From JABMQF01 sp964563755 (GTDB taxonomy: Archaea > Nanobdellota > Nanobdellia > Woesearchaeales > UBA11576): a stretch of 64,000 nt of DNA. The position numbers and the translations under genes were made by a program. The DNA is taken from positions 124,001-188,000 of the forward strand of contig CAZLYC010000002.1 in NCBI GenBank assembly GCA_964563755.1, read 5' to 3'. The notes under the pieces were generated by a model, which was not told where the DNA came from, did no database searches, and saw nothing but the letters and a program-made list of their open reading frames with translations. Shown piece after piece: positions 24,573-33,458 of the stretch (the first letter of the stretch is position 1; the number at the start of each line of letters is the position of its first letter).

Positions 24573-25817
24573 ATGGTAAATGTATGCTTTTATTTCCAGG
24601 TGCACCAGCCTTTCAGGATGAGGCCTTACTCTGTATTCGATGTAGGCAATAAGAGCGATTACTTCGACGACGCAAAGAACATAGAGGTGCTTAGGAAGGT
24701 TGCACGGAAATGCTACCTGCCAGCAAACGCAGTTATGCTCGAGCTTCTTGACAAGTATCCTCAGTTCAGGATATCATATTCCATGTCAGGTGTTTTCCTT
24801 GAGCAGTGCGAGAAATGGGCACCAGAAGTGATTGAGAGCTTCAGGAAGCTGGTCGCTACAGGAAGGGTCGAGCTTCTCGCCGAAACGTATTATCATTCTC
24901 TTGCTTTCCTTTTCTCAAAAGAGGAATTCAAGGCTCAAGTAGAGCTTCACAGCAAGAAGATCAAGGAACTCTTCAACTACACTCCTAAAGTATTCAGGAA
25001 TACCGAACTGATTTACAACAATGAGATTGCGAATTATGTCGAACAGCTCGGTTTCAAAGGAATAATCGCTGAAGGATGGGATTCTGTACTGGGCTGGAGA
25101 AGCGCAAACTTTTTGTACAGGCCAAAGACCACAAAGAGCATCAAGCTTCTTATGAAGAACTACAAGCTTTCAGATGATATAGCATTCAGGTTCTCGAACA
25201 GAGGATGGGGAGAATGGCCTCTAACGACAGACAAGTTCTGCAATTGGGTGAATGCGTTTAACGGAAATGGCGAATGCATAAACCTATTCATGGACTATGA
25301 GACCTTCGGAGAGCACCAGTGGGAAGATACTGGAATTTTTGAATTCATGCGTCACTTGCCGGGAGAACTGCTCAAGCACCCAGATAACAGGTTTAAGACT
25401 CCTTCTGAGCTCGTTTCTGAGCTGGAAGCTAGGGACGAAATAGATTGTCATCACCTGATATCCTGGGCAGACCTTGAGCGGGATCTCTCTGCATGGCTCG
25501 GAAATAGAATCCAGCAGTCGTCAGCGACGAGGATTTACTCGATGGAGAAAGACGTGAAGAAGCTCAATGACAAGAGTATAGTTGACGATTGGAGGAAGCT
25601 ACAGACATCCGACCATTTCTACTACATGTGCACAAAGTGGTTCAGCGACGGGGACGTGCACAAGTACTTCAACCCTTACGATTCGCCATATGACTCGTTC
25701 ATAAATTTCATGAACATAACTAACGATCTCACTTTAAGGGTCAAAGCCAAGCTTAAGGAATTGGATGCTCCCGCATCGGCGAATGAGGCGAAAAGCGGGA
25801 CTAAACAGGGAGTGTAA
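24573..25817 (+). CDS. GH57 family alpha-glucan-acting enzyme
   Basis: A 414-residue glycoside hydrolase family 57 protein. It has the N-terminal FQVHQPFRM motif, the catalytic nucleophile segment RNTELIYNN (Glu near residue 149), GWG/W residues and the acid-base segment MDYETFGEHQ (Asp near residue 240). GH57 includes alpha-amylases, 4-alpha-glucanotransferases and branching enzymes. Its length and partnership with a glycogen synthase favour alpha-amylase or glucanotransferase. There is no signal peptide, so it acts on intracellular glucan. It is encoded 3 bp after the glycosyltransferase. Confidence 0.85.
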   Translation: MVNVCFYFQVHQPFRMRPYSVFDVGNKSDYFDDAKNIEVLRKVARKCYLPANAVMLELLDKYPQFRISYSMSGVFLEQCEKWAPEVIESFRKLVATGRVELLAETYYHSLAFLFSKEEFKAQVELHSKKIKELFNYTPKVFRNTELIYNNEIANYVEQLGFKGIIAEGWDSVLGWRSANFLYRPKTTKSIKLLMKNYKLSDDIAFRFSNRGWGEWPLTTDKFCNWVNAFNGNGECINLFMDYETFGEHQWEDTGIFEFMRHLPGELLKHPDNRFKTPSELVSELEARDEIDCHHLISWADLERDLSAWLGNRIQQSSATRIYSMEKDVKKLNDKSIVDDWRKLQTSDHFYYMCTKWFSDGDVHKYFNPYDSPYDSFINFMNITNDLTLRVKAKLKELDAPASANEAKSGTKQGV

Positions 25818-25819
25818 TC

Positions 25820-26545
25820 ATGCAGGAGGCAAAAGAGGTGGTACTGATGGAGAAGGATCCTTCAATAATAGAGGCAGAAAGGATTCTTGCGGATGTTGTT
25901 CCGGAGCACGAGTTCCGTCTTAGCGACGGGAAGAGCATCAAGAACCTAAAAGAGCTGTATTCAGCAATTCAGGGAATAGATGATTCTACATTCGTGCATC
26001 ACGTGAATGGTGAACGGAATGATTTCGGTAACTGGGTCAAGGACATACATAAGGATTATGCGCTTGCGAACAGCCTTTTCTCATCTAAAAGCAAGGATGA
26101 GTGTGTAAAGGCTGTCAGCAGCAGGATATATGAGCTCGAGAAGACAAAGAAGAGCAAGGAAAGCCTCGCTCTGCTGACATTTTCTGCAAGCGAGCTCTCA
26201 GAAAGCGCTGAACTTGAGAAGATGGTCTCAGTACCTGTAAGCATCAAAACAGAGACTGTGGAGAAGGGAGACAATCTCACCGCGAATGCCATACTCTGCG
26301 AGCAGATCTCAAAATTTAACAATATGACAGATGAAACTGCTGTATCAGAAGAAGTCAGCTCTGCAGAACAGGTGCTTGGTGAAATAGCTGCATTATTCAG
26401 CAAGGAAAGCTTCAGCTCAGTCGTATCTGAGATAAAAGACATATTTTCATACAAGACTGATTTGATTGAAGAGCCAGTGGTCAAGCAGGATAGTGATGAT
26501 AAGAAAGAGAGGATGCTCTCTCATCTCAAGAAGGTGTATAAATGA
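25820..26545 (+). CDS. DUF5752-like protein of the glycogen locus
   Basis: A 241-residue protein. Residues ~35-95 (FRLSDGKSIKNLKELYSAI, FVHHVNGERNDFGNWVKDI, LANSLF) resemble DUF5752, a domain often found beside glycogen-metabolism genes; I recall the pattern and could not search it. The rest is a Ser/Glu-rich, probably helical linker ending in KKERMLSHLKKVYK. A second start, ATG 25847, follows a good GAGGTG and would shorten it by nine residues. The last codons overlap the next gene. A structural or regulatory role in granule organisation is possible but unproven. Confidence 0.6.
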   Translation: MQEAKEVVLMEKDPSIIEAERILADVVPEHEFRLSDGKSIKNLKELYSAIQGIDDSTFVHHVNGERNDFGNWVKDIHKDYALANSLFSSKSKDECVKAVSSRIYELEKTKKSKESLALLTFSASELSESAELEKMVSVPVSIKTETVEKGDNLTANAILCEQISKFNNMTDETAVSEEVSSAEQVLGEIAALFSKESFSSVVSEIKDIFSYKTDLIEEPVVKQDSDDKKERMLSHLKKVYK

Positions 26546-27318
26546 TGAAATCTGCAAAAGTCATCGGCATTGTCTCGATAAAAGGAGGCGTGGGCAAGAC
26601 TACGGTTGTGTCTAACCTCGGTGCTGCCCTTGCAAGGCAGTTCAACAGGAAAGTGCTGCTTATCGACGGCAACATGAGCGCTCCGAACCTCGGCCTGCAT
26701 CTCGGCATGCTGAACTCTAAGTACTCGCTGCATGACGTTTTGTATCATCAGGTCCCGATATGGAATGCTGTCAGGAAGTCTGAGTTTGGTTTTGATGTTA
26801 TAACCAGCTCTCTCATGCCGAAGGCAGAGCACAGGGCAAGGCTGAATCCTTACAAGCTGCATAACAGGATTTCGCAGATAAAGAAAGAGTATGATTTCAT
26901 ACTTATCGACTCATCTCCTAACCTCAATGATGAGATGATAGCTACCATGATTGCGTCAGATGAGCTTCTCGCGGTGACAAGCCCTGACTTTCCGACATTG
27001 AGCTGCACGATGCACGCTGTAAAGGTCGCAAAAGAACGCAAGACACCTATAATGGGACTGATACTGAACAAGGTGAGAGGCAAGAAGTTCGAGCTGTCTG
27101 CGCAGGAGATAGAGAACAGCACAGGCGTGCCTGTGCTTTCAATAATTGATGATGACATCAAGGTGCTTGAGTCGTTGTCAAAGACAGCTCCGGCACTAGT
27201 CACTGCACCGAAGTCTGACAGTTCAGTCGCATACAATTCACTTGCCGCAAAGCTTTGCGGAGAGGAATACACAGACAAGAGATTTTTTTCACAGGTAAAG
27301 AGCATATTCACCAGATGA
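26542..27318 (+). CDS. ParA/MinD-type ATPase
   Basis: A 258-residue deviant Walker-A ATPase (SIKGGVGKTTVVSNLG at about residues 12-27; Walker B region FILIDSSPN; LLIDGN switch region). These ATPases position chromosomes, division septa or large cargo on membranes or DNA. No C-terminal amphipathic MinD helix is obvious; the end is RFFSQVKSIFTR, which is weakly amphipathic. It overlaps the DUF5752-like gene by 4 bp and sits between two glycogen synthase genes, an unusual setting. Glycogen-granule positioning is a hypothesis only. Confidence 0.88.
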   Translation: MMKSAKVIGIVSIKGGVGKTTVVSNLGAALARQFNRKVLLIDGNMSAPNLGLHLGMLNSKYSLHDVLYHQVPIWNAVRKSEFGFDVITSSLMPKAEHRARLNPYKLHNRISQIKKEYDFILIDSSPNLNDEMIATMIASDELLAVTSPDFPTLSCTMHAVKVAKERKTPIMGLILNKVRGKKFELSAQEIENSTGVPVLSIIDDDIKVLESLSKTAPALVTAPKSDSSVAYNSLAAKLCGEEYTDKRFFSQVKSIFTR

Positions 27319-27343
27319 TATTTTTGTTTTAAAGGGGTGCATT

Positions 27344-29179
27344 TTGGCAGAGAAAAAAAGAGGTGAAGAGATAGACGTAAAGGCAGATGTCCTGTTCGAG
27401 GTATCTTGGGAAGTATGCAACAAGGTAGGGGGCATCAATACAGTAATCGAGAGCAAAATCCCGACTGCTCTTGAAAAGTATGGAGATAACTATTTTCTTG
27501 TCGGTCCTTATTTCTACCAGAAGGTAAAGGGAATATTCGAGGAGACAGTTGTTCCTGAAGAATACAAACCAATCTGCGAATCGCTTAAGTCGCTGGGAAT
27601 AGTTATACACTGCGGCAAATGGTTGACTGACGGCAATCCTCATACGATACTTATTGATTTTCAGCGCCTTTTTGAGAAAAAAGATGATATCAAGAGAATG
27701 CTTTGGGAGAGTTACCAGATAGATTCATTGAATTCTGGTTTTGATTTTGACGAACCAGTCATCTGGGCATGGGCCGCAGGAATGGTTATCGAGAATTTCT
27801 CAAGGAATTTCCCGAAGTACAAGATCGCTGCTATTTTTCATGAGTGGCTCTCAGGGGCTGCCCTGCTTTATCTTAAATCTGTGAATGCAATGATTGGCAA
27901 GATATTTGTGACTCATGCGACAGTTATTGGCAGGAGTTTCGCCAATGCAGGCATTGACCTATACTCGAAAAAAGAGGATGGAAAATGCCTTTTGTGCAAT
28001 CTGGATTTTGACAAAGAAGCTTATAACCGCAATGTTCACTCTAAGCATCAGCTTGAGAAGGCCAGCGCGCATAATGCAGATGTTTTTGCGACAGTATCTG
28101 AGATCACAAGCATGGAAGCTGAGATGACCCTGAAGAAGAAGGCAGATATCCTTGTGCCGAATGGCATCGATCTGAACACTTTTCCGTCGATAGAAGAGAA
28201 TTCGATAATGCATCGTTTCTTCAGGGACAAGATATACCATTTTTTGCTGTCTTATTTCTTCCCGTACTACAATATAGATATAGAAAATACTTTGGTGTAT
28301 TTTATCGCTTCAAGGTATGAAGTCAGGGATAAGGGTATTGATGTGCTGATAAAATCTCTTGGAAAACTGAACGATGCCCTAAGGCATGAGCGTTCAAGGA
28401 AGAACATAGTTGTTTTCTTCTGGGTCCCGACAGGAATAAGAGGAATAAAGCCAGAGATTGTTGAGAACAAAGTGCTTTTCAAGGACATAGATGATAGCAT
28501 AAAAGAGAACACGGAAGAAGTGATGATGAAGATACTTAACAGCCTGCTCTCTGACGGGGAAATAACTAAAGAGACATTGTTCAACGAGCAGCTGCGCAAT
28601 GGATTGAAGAACAAGATATTGAAGTACAGACGTGAGAGCGCCTTCGCGCCTGTCTGCACGCACGACCTTATTGATCAATATGATCAGATTCTTGCGCTTT
28701 TTGATGAACAGGGATTGAATAATGCAGAAGATTGCAGGGTGAAAGTTATACTTTATCCGATATATCTTACAGGTGCGGACGGTCTTCTTGACCTGACGTA
28801 TCATGAAGCCATGCAGGGCTCACACTTAGGCATATTCCCGTCATTCTACGAGCCGTGGGGATATACCCCTCTTGAAGCCGGAGCGCTTGGCGTCTCTTCG
28901 ATAACGTCAGACTTGGCTGGGTTCGGCAGGTACATTGAGAAGCATGAGAGTTACAAAGGAGAGGGGATATATGTCGTCAAGAGGATGGACAAGAACGATG
29001 ATGAAGTCATAGAGAGCATTTTCAGGATATTATATGATTTTTCAAACGCATCAAGGAAACAGAGGATAGAGGATAAATTCGAGGCTAGGAGGCTTGCGAG
29101 CTTCGCGAATTGGGCATTGCTTTCAATCAATTACACTCTTGCGCAGAATTTAGCGCTAGAAAAGGCAGGAATAAAATGA
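27344..29179 (+). CDS. GT3-family glycogen synthase
   Basis: A 611-residue glycogen synthase of the GT3 (animal/fungal GYS-like) family. Diagnostic segments are FEVSWEVCNKVGGINTVI at the N terminus, IFHEWLSGAALL, THATVIGRSFANAGID and the C-terminal active-site FPSFYEPWGYTPLEAG (about residues 505-520). It extends alpha-1,4-glucan from UDP-glucose. The start is TTG 27344 with AAAGGGGTG upstream; no ATG fits the conserved N terminus. It is the second synthase type in the locus, beside the GT4/5 enzyme at 23337. Confidence 0.9.
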   Translation: MAEKKRGEEIDVKADVLFEVSWEVCNKVGGINTVIESKIPTALEKYGDNYFLVGPYFYQKVKGIFEETVVPEEYKPICESLKSLGIVIHCGKWLTDGNPHTILIDFQRLFEKKDDIKRMLWESYQIDSLNSGFDFDEPVIWAWAAGMVIENFSRNFPKYKIAAIFHEWLSGAALLYLKSVNAMIGKIFVTHATVIGRSFANAGIDLYSKKEDGKCLLCNLDFDKEAYNRNVHSKHQLEKASAHNADVFATVSEITSMEAEMTLKKKADILVPNGIDLNTFPSIEENSIMHRFFRDKIYHFLLSYFFPYYNIDIENTLVYFIASRYEVRDKGIDVLIKSLGKLNDALRHERSRKNIVVFFWVPTGIRGIKPEIVENKVLFKDIDDSIKENTEEVMMKILNSLLSDGEITKETLFNEQLRNGLKNKILKYRRESAFAPVCTHDLIDQYDQILALFDEQGLNNAEDCRVKVILYPIYLTGADGLLDLTYHEAMQGSHLGIFPSFYEPWGYTPLEAGALGVSSITSDLAGFGRYIEKHESYKGEGIYVVKRMDKNDDEVIESIFRILYDFSNASRKQRIEDKFEARRLASFANWALLSINYTLAQNLALEKAGIK

Positions 29180-29198
29180 TTCAGAATCAGATTTCATC

Positions 29199-29263
29199 AA
29201 AAAAGAGGGAGCGCAAACATTTATGGTTTGCTGGTCTCGTTTTTTCAATTAAAAAAAAGAGGT
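29199..29263 (+). promoter_or_regulatory. structured leader RNA of galT (copy 2 of a conserved element)
   Basis: Arm 1 AAAAAAGAG (29199-29207), an inner hairpin GCAAAC/GTTTGC (29213-29218 and 29226-29231), arm 2 CTCGTTTTTT (29236-29245), then arm 3, an A-run with GAGGT (29251-29263), which contains the ribosome site seven bases before the galT ATG. The internal loop (GGAGC facing TGGT) matches the ppsA copy except for one base. Arms 1 and 3 compete for arm 2. An intrinsic-terminator role for the preceding gene is the main alternative. Confidence 0.55.
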
Positions 29264-29269
29264 ATCACC

Positions 29270-30238
29270 ATGGAGCTTAGGAAAGATTATATCCTTGACC
29301 GCTGGGTCATAATCGCGCCAGGCCGCGGTAAGCGTCCTGAAGAGTTCAAGACAAATGATGACATATACGCAAATGACGCTGGTCCGCAGAAGTGCTTCTT
29401 CTGCCCAGGTAATGAGTCACTGACTCCTTCTGAGACAGGAAGAGTCAAAGACAACTCAAGCCATTGGAAACTTAGATGGTTCCCCAACCGTTTCCCTGCT
29501 GTAGACAGGCGTGGAAATCCTGCTGTAAGGAACGACAACAAGTACTTCACTTTCTCCGACGCATATGGTGACCATCAGGTGGTTGTTGAGACTAAGGAGC
29601 ATCACAAGCAGCTTATTGACTTAAGTGAAGATGAGATAATGGACCTCCTCAAGGTCTATTCTAACAGGATAGATGACATGATAAACCAGCCGAACATAAA
29701 TTATGTTTGCGTATTCAAGAATGAAGGCCCTAAAGCAGGTACTTCAGTCGTCCATTCCCACAGCCAGATAGTCTCGCTTAACATAATACCTCCTGAAGTG
29801 AGGGAAAAGCTTGATGCTGTCAAGAAGTATCCTTCTTGCCCATACTGCGATATAATAAAAATTGAAAACAAGAGCTTCAGGCATGTACATGAGGATGATA
29901 CGACAGTCACTTTCACGCCGTATGCATCAAGATTCAATTTTGAGGTGTGGATTTTCCCTAAGAACCATTACAAGACGCTTGTTGATTTCTCACAGGATGA
30001 GCTTTTTGATCTCGCTGCAGCGATAAAACGTGTCCTTAGGAAAATGAAGGAGATAAATGCTAACTTCAATATGGTGATGTTCTACGCTCCTAAGGGAGAT
30101 GATCTTCATTTCCATATAGAGATACTGCCAAGGACAGCGACGTGGGCAGGCTTTGAGTTTGGTACAGGAGTCACGATAAATACTGTGTCCCCTGAAGATG
30201 CCGCTATGTTCTATCGCGGAGAGCACAAGAAAGAATAA
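29270..30238 (+). CDS. galT: galactose-1-phosphate uridylyltransferase
   Basis: A 322-residue GalT of the HIT superfamily, which swaps UMP between UDP-glucose and hexose 1-phosphate. It shows RKDYILDRWVIIAPGRGKRP, the zinc-ligand pairs CFFC and CPYC, and the active-site HSHSQIV with the nucleophilic His of the H-x-H-x-Q motif. In this locus it could interconvert UDP-glucose and glucose 1-phosphate pools; some archaeal GalT-like enzymes act as UTP- or ADP-glucose transferases. The ATG at 29270 follows AAGAGGTATC. Its leader carries the element shared with ppsA. Confidence 0.92.
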   Translation: MELRKDYILDRWVIIAPGRGKRPEEFKTNDDIYANDAGPQKCFFCPGNESLTPSETGRVKDNSSHWKLRWFPNRFPAVDRRGNPAVRNDNKYFTFSDAYGDHQVVVETKEHHKQLIDLSEDEIMDLLKVYSNRIDDMINQPNINYVCVFKNEGPKAGTSVVHSHSQIVSLNIIPPEVREKLDAVKKYPSCPYCDIIKIENKSFRHVHEDDTTVTFTPYASRFNFEVWIFPKNHYKTLVDFSQDELFDLAAAIKRVLRKMKEINANFNMVMFYAPKGDDLHFHIEILPRTATWAGFEFGTGVTINTVSPEDAAMFYRGEHKKE

Positions 30239-30265
30239 TAGAATGAACATCAAGGAATGATATGC

Positions 30266-31597
30266 ATGGCAGATGAGATATTCAAGGCTTATGATATACG
30301 CGGAGTCTATCCGCAGGACCTCAATGAAGATACTGCATACAGGATAGGACGTGCTTTCGTCTATTTCCTCAAGTGCAAAGAAGTTGTTGTAGGTCAGGAT
30401 ATGAGGAAGAGTTCTCCAGCGATGTTCTCTGCGCTAACAAAAGGGATAACAGACCAAGGCGCAGATGTTGTTGACATAGGCGCATGTGATACTCCTATGT
30501 TCTATTTCGGCACTGCTAAACATGAAGCAGGGATAATGGTCACTGCTTCGCATAATCCTGCAAAATACAACGGATTCAAGCTCTGCAGGGAGAATGCCAT
30601 ACCTATAAGCGGAGACACGGGTATCCAGGACATCAAAAAGCTCGTCATGAAAAACAAGTTCACAGAGCCGAAGAAAAAAGGCAGCATAAAGAAGCTCGAA
30701 CTGATGCCTGACTTCGTCAATCATAACCTCAAGTTCCTAGGAAAACTTGAAAGGAAGCTCAAAGTTGTCATCGATACGGGCAACGGCATGGGTGGATACA
30801 CTTTCCCGAAAGTTTTCAATAAAGTAAAGGCAGATATTGTGCCCCTTTTCTTCGATATCGATATGAGTTTCCCTAACCATGAAGCCAACCCGATAAAGAT
30901 GGAGAATGTCAAGGCCCTGCAGGCAGCAGTTGTCAAGAATAAGGCGGATTTTGGCGTAGCTATTGATGGTGACTGTGACAGGTGCGTATTCATTGACGAG
31001 AAAGGTGAGTACATAAGCGCAGACTTGATGACAGCTCTTGTGGCTAAAGAGCTTCTCAAGAAGGACAAAGGTGGCACTATTTTATATGATCTGAGGTCCA
31101 GCTGGGCGACTAAGGAATTCATAGAGGAGAACAACGGCAAGGCAGTGACGTGCAGGGTTGGGCATGCGTTCATCAAGAAGCAGATGCGCGATGAGAAGGC
31201 GCTTTTTGCTGGTGAACTTTCAGGGCATTTCTATTTCAGGGACTCTTTCTACACAGAGAGCTCGATAATCTCTACTCTGATTGTCATGAATATGCTCTGT
31301 GAAGAGAAAAAAAGACTTTCTGAGCTTATCGCACCTCTTAAGAGATATTACGCAAGCGGGGAAATCAACTCAGAAGTTAAAGAGAAAGAAGATAAGCTAA
31401 AAGAGCTGGTTAAGACATTCAAGAAAGAATCCAAGAGCGTCTCATATCTGGACGGCATCAAGCTTGAGTTTGATGATTGGTGGTTCAATGTACGTGCATC
31501 GAACACAGAGCCTCTCTTGAGGCTCAATCTTGAAGCCAAGACCAAAAAGAAGATGGAAGAGATGCGTGATAAGGTACTTGCAATAATAAGGTCTTGA
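30266..31597 (+). CDS. phosphoglucomutase/phosphomannomutase
   Basis: A 443-residue alpha-D-phosphohexomutase. It has the phosphoserine loop TASHNPAKYNGFK (about residues 94-106), the Mg-binding DGDCDRC (about 234-240), the sugar-binding GELSGH and the phosphate-binding RASNTEPLLRL near the C terminus. It interconverts hexose 1- and 6-phosphates and so links glycolysis to glycogen. An earlier ATG at 30257 is in frame; 30266 is chosen because AAGGA lies about ten bases upstream. It is 27 bp after galT. Confidence 0.92.
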   Translation: MADEIFKAYDIRGVYPQDLNEDTAYRIGRAFVYFLKCKEVVVGQDMRKSSPAMFSALTKGITDQGADVVDIGACDTPMFYFGTAKHEAGIMVTASHNPAKYNGFKLCRENAIPISGDTGIQDIKKLVMKNKFTEPKKKGSIKKLELMPDFVNHNLKFLGKLERKLKVVIDTGNGMGGYTFPKVFNKVKADIVPLFFDIDMSFPNHEANPIKMENVKALQAAVVKNKADFGVAIDGDCDRCVFIDEKGEYISADLMTALVAKELLKKDKGGTILYDLRSSWATKEFIEENNGKAVTCRVGHAFIKKQMRDEKALFAGELSGHFYFRDSFYTESSIISTLIVMNMLCEEKKRLSELIAPLKRYYASGEINSEVKEKEDKLKELVKTFKKESKSVSYLDGIKLEFDDWWFNVRASNTEPLLRLNLEAKTKKKMEEMRDKVLAIIRS

Positions 31598-31601
31598 TAA
31601 G

Positions 31602-33431
31602 ATGAAGATAACTCACAGGATACCAAAGCTTGCGTTGAGCAATGATAAATGTGATGCTTCATCATTCATACTCTCAAACAACCTAGGCGGTTTTGTGTTC
31701 TTCTCAAACCCTATCTTATCCAAATATAACGGGATTTTCTATAACAAAGACCTGAATTTATACAAAATTATCGAGAGCATCCGCCTGGAAGGCTCTAAGC
31801 AGGTCGAGGTCGTGAATTCATTGTCTAAGATTGAAGAGAGATATGCTGATAATGTCGCGGCAATAGAATATCCTCAGGGTGTCAACGGGATTTCTTATTC
31901 TCTTGACAAGAAAGCCAGCATAATTATTGATTTTGACTGCAGGCGCATAAATGACCTGCGTTCATTCGGCAGGTATTATGATGTCAAAGTCAATGATGAT
32001 AACATAATAGTCAATTTCAGGAAGATGACTGATCCAAAGGAGGATGGTAATCCTGGACTTGAAGAATTCGTGTTATCTGTTGCTATCTACCCGAGAGGAT
32101 GCGAACTCAAGAATGACTATGAATTTACAGATAGATGGGAAGAGGTAGTGTATCCATATGACAAGGAGAGACAGGATTCCTTCAATAGATTTGTATACAG
32201 GCCATTCGTAATCAATGCAAAGGGACTTTTGATTGGTTTCGGCAGGACAGAACATGAAGCTGTAGATGCTATTTCTGTGCTCAAGAAGACAAAGCAGAGG
32301 AAGAAGACATATCTTTCAATTGATTCAGGCAAGCAGGAAACTGACGCAGCATTCGTCTGCGCGCAGGATTCGCTCGAGAAGCTTATGCTGAAGTATGATG
32401 AAAAGAACAGGCTCTATGCGGGTTTTCCCTGGTTTTTCCAGATATGGACAAGGGACGAGAACATCTCGCTTGGCGCATTCATGAAACTTAAAGAATACAA
32501 GTTCGTGAAGGATGTCCTTTTCAGCCACATAAAAAGCATAGATAAGGACGGCAGGCTTCCGAACTATATCCCCTCGCCTCATCTTGCATCTTCAGACGGT
32601 GTAGGATGGTACTGGAAGAGGATGGGGGATTTTCTATCTGTCCTGAAAAAGGAAAAGCTGCTCAAGAAATATATCTCTGCAAATGAGCTGGATAAGGTTA
32701 AGGATACTCTCCAGGGTTCTATAACAAAGATCGAGGCTTCCTATCTTCGTGATGGTTTGATTGTCAATGGAGTCAATGAGACTTGGATGGACACTGTATG
32801 GAATGGTCAGGATGGACGGCCAGGTGCAAGGATTGAGATGCAGGCACTGCACATGAACATGCTGGACCTGATGTATTCACTAAGCGGCGATAAGCTCTAC
32901 AAGTCAAAGAAAGAGAAGATGAGGCGCAAGGTTCTTGATGTTTTCTGGAAGAATCCTTTGCTCAGGGACGGTGCAGGCGACAACACAATACGCCCAAATA
33001 TATTCCTTACATGCTACATTTATCCTGAATTGCTAAGCAAAAGGGAGTGGGAAAGATGTTTCATGAACGCGAACAGCAGGCTGTGGCTTGATTGGGGAGG
33101 AATGGCATCTATAGACAAGACCAATCCCCTTTTCACAAAAGACCATTCAGGAATAGACAACAAAAGCTATCACAGGGGAGATTCATGGTACTGGGTAAAT
33201 AATCTCGCTGCTTTGTGCATGTACCGCAATAATCCTAACTCATTCAAAGAGAAAGTGGAAAAGATAGCTGAAGCTTCCTCTTCGGAGATATTATGGCATG
33301 GCTGCGTAGGGCATCATGCCGAGCTGAGTTCAGCGTCACATCTGAGTTCAAAGGGTTGTTTCTCTCAGGCGTGGAGCTCTGCCCTGTTGATTGAGCTGCT
33401 GATGGAAATATATGAAAAAAAGAAGGTGTGA
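31602..33431 (+). CDS. glycogen debranching enzyme (amylo-alpha-1,6-glucosidase type)
   Basis: A 609-residue protein. The N-terminal half is the beta-rich GDE_N domain (SNNLGGFVFFSN). The C-terminal half is an (alpha/alpha)6 GH133-type barrel with FPWFFQIWTRDENISLGAF, DGLIVNGVNETWMDTVWNG and HRGDSWYWVNN, where the catalytic acids are expected. It removes alpha-1,6 branches of glycogen. It starts 4 bp after the phosphohexomutase. No glycogen phosphorylase gene is seen in the window, so release of glucose by GH15/GDE followed by glucokinase fits the local gene set. Confidence 0.88.
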   Translation: MKITHRIPKLALSNDKCDASSFILSNNLGGFVFFSNPILSKYNGIFYNKDLNLYKIIESIRLEGSKQVEVVNSLSKIEERYADNVAAIEYPQGVNGISYSLDKKASIIIDFDCRRINDLRSFGRYYDVKVNDDNIIVNFRKMTDPKEDGNPGLEEFVLSVAIYPRGCELKNDYEFTDRWEEVVYPYDKERQDSFNRFVYRPFVINAKGLLIGFGRTEHEAVDAISVLKKTKQRKKTYLSIDSGKQETDAAFVCAQDSLEKLMLKYDEKNRLYAGFPWFFQIWTRDENISLGAFMKLKEYKFVKDVLFSHIKSIDKDGRLPNYIPSPHLASSDGVGWYWKRMGDFLSVLKKEKLLKKYISANELDKVKDTLQGSITKIEASYLRDGLIVNGVNETWMDTVWNGQDGRPGARIEMQALHMNMLDLMYSLSGDKLYKSKKEKMRRKVLDVFWKNPLLRDGAGDNTIRPNIFLTCYIYPELLSKREWERCFMNANSRLWLDWGGMASIDKTNPLFTKDHSGIDNKSYHRGDSWYWVNNLAALCMYRNNPNSFKEKVEKIAEASSSEILWHGCVGHHAELSSASHLSSKGCFSQAWSSALLIELLMEIYEKKKV

Positions 33432-33458
33432 AACACGATAAAATATGATGTATCTGAG

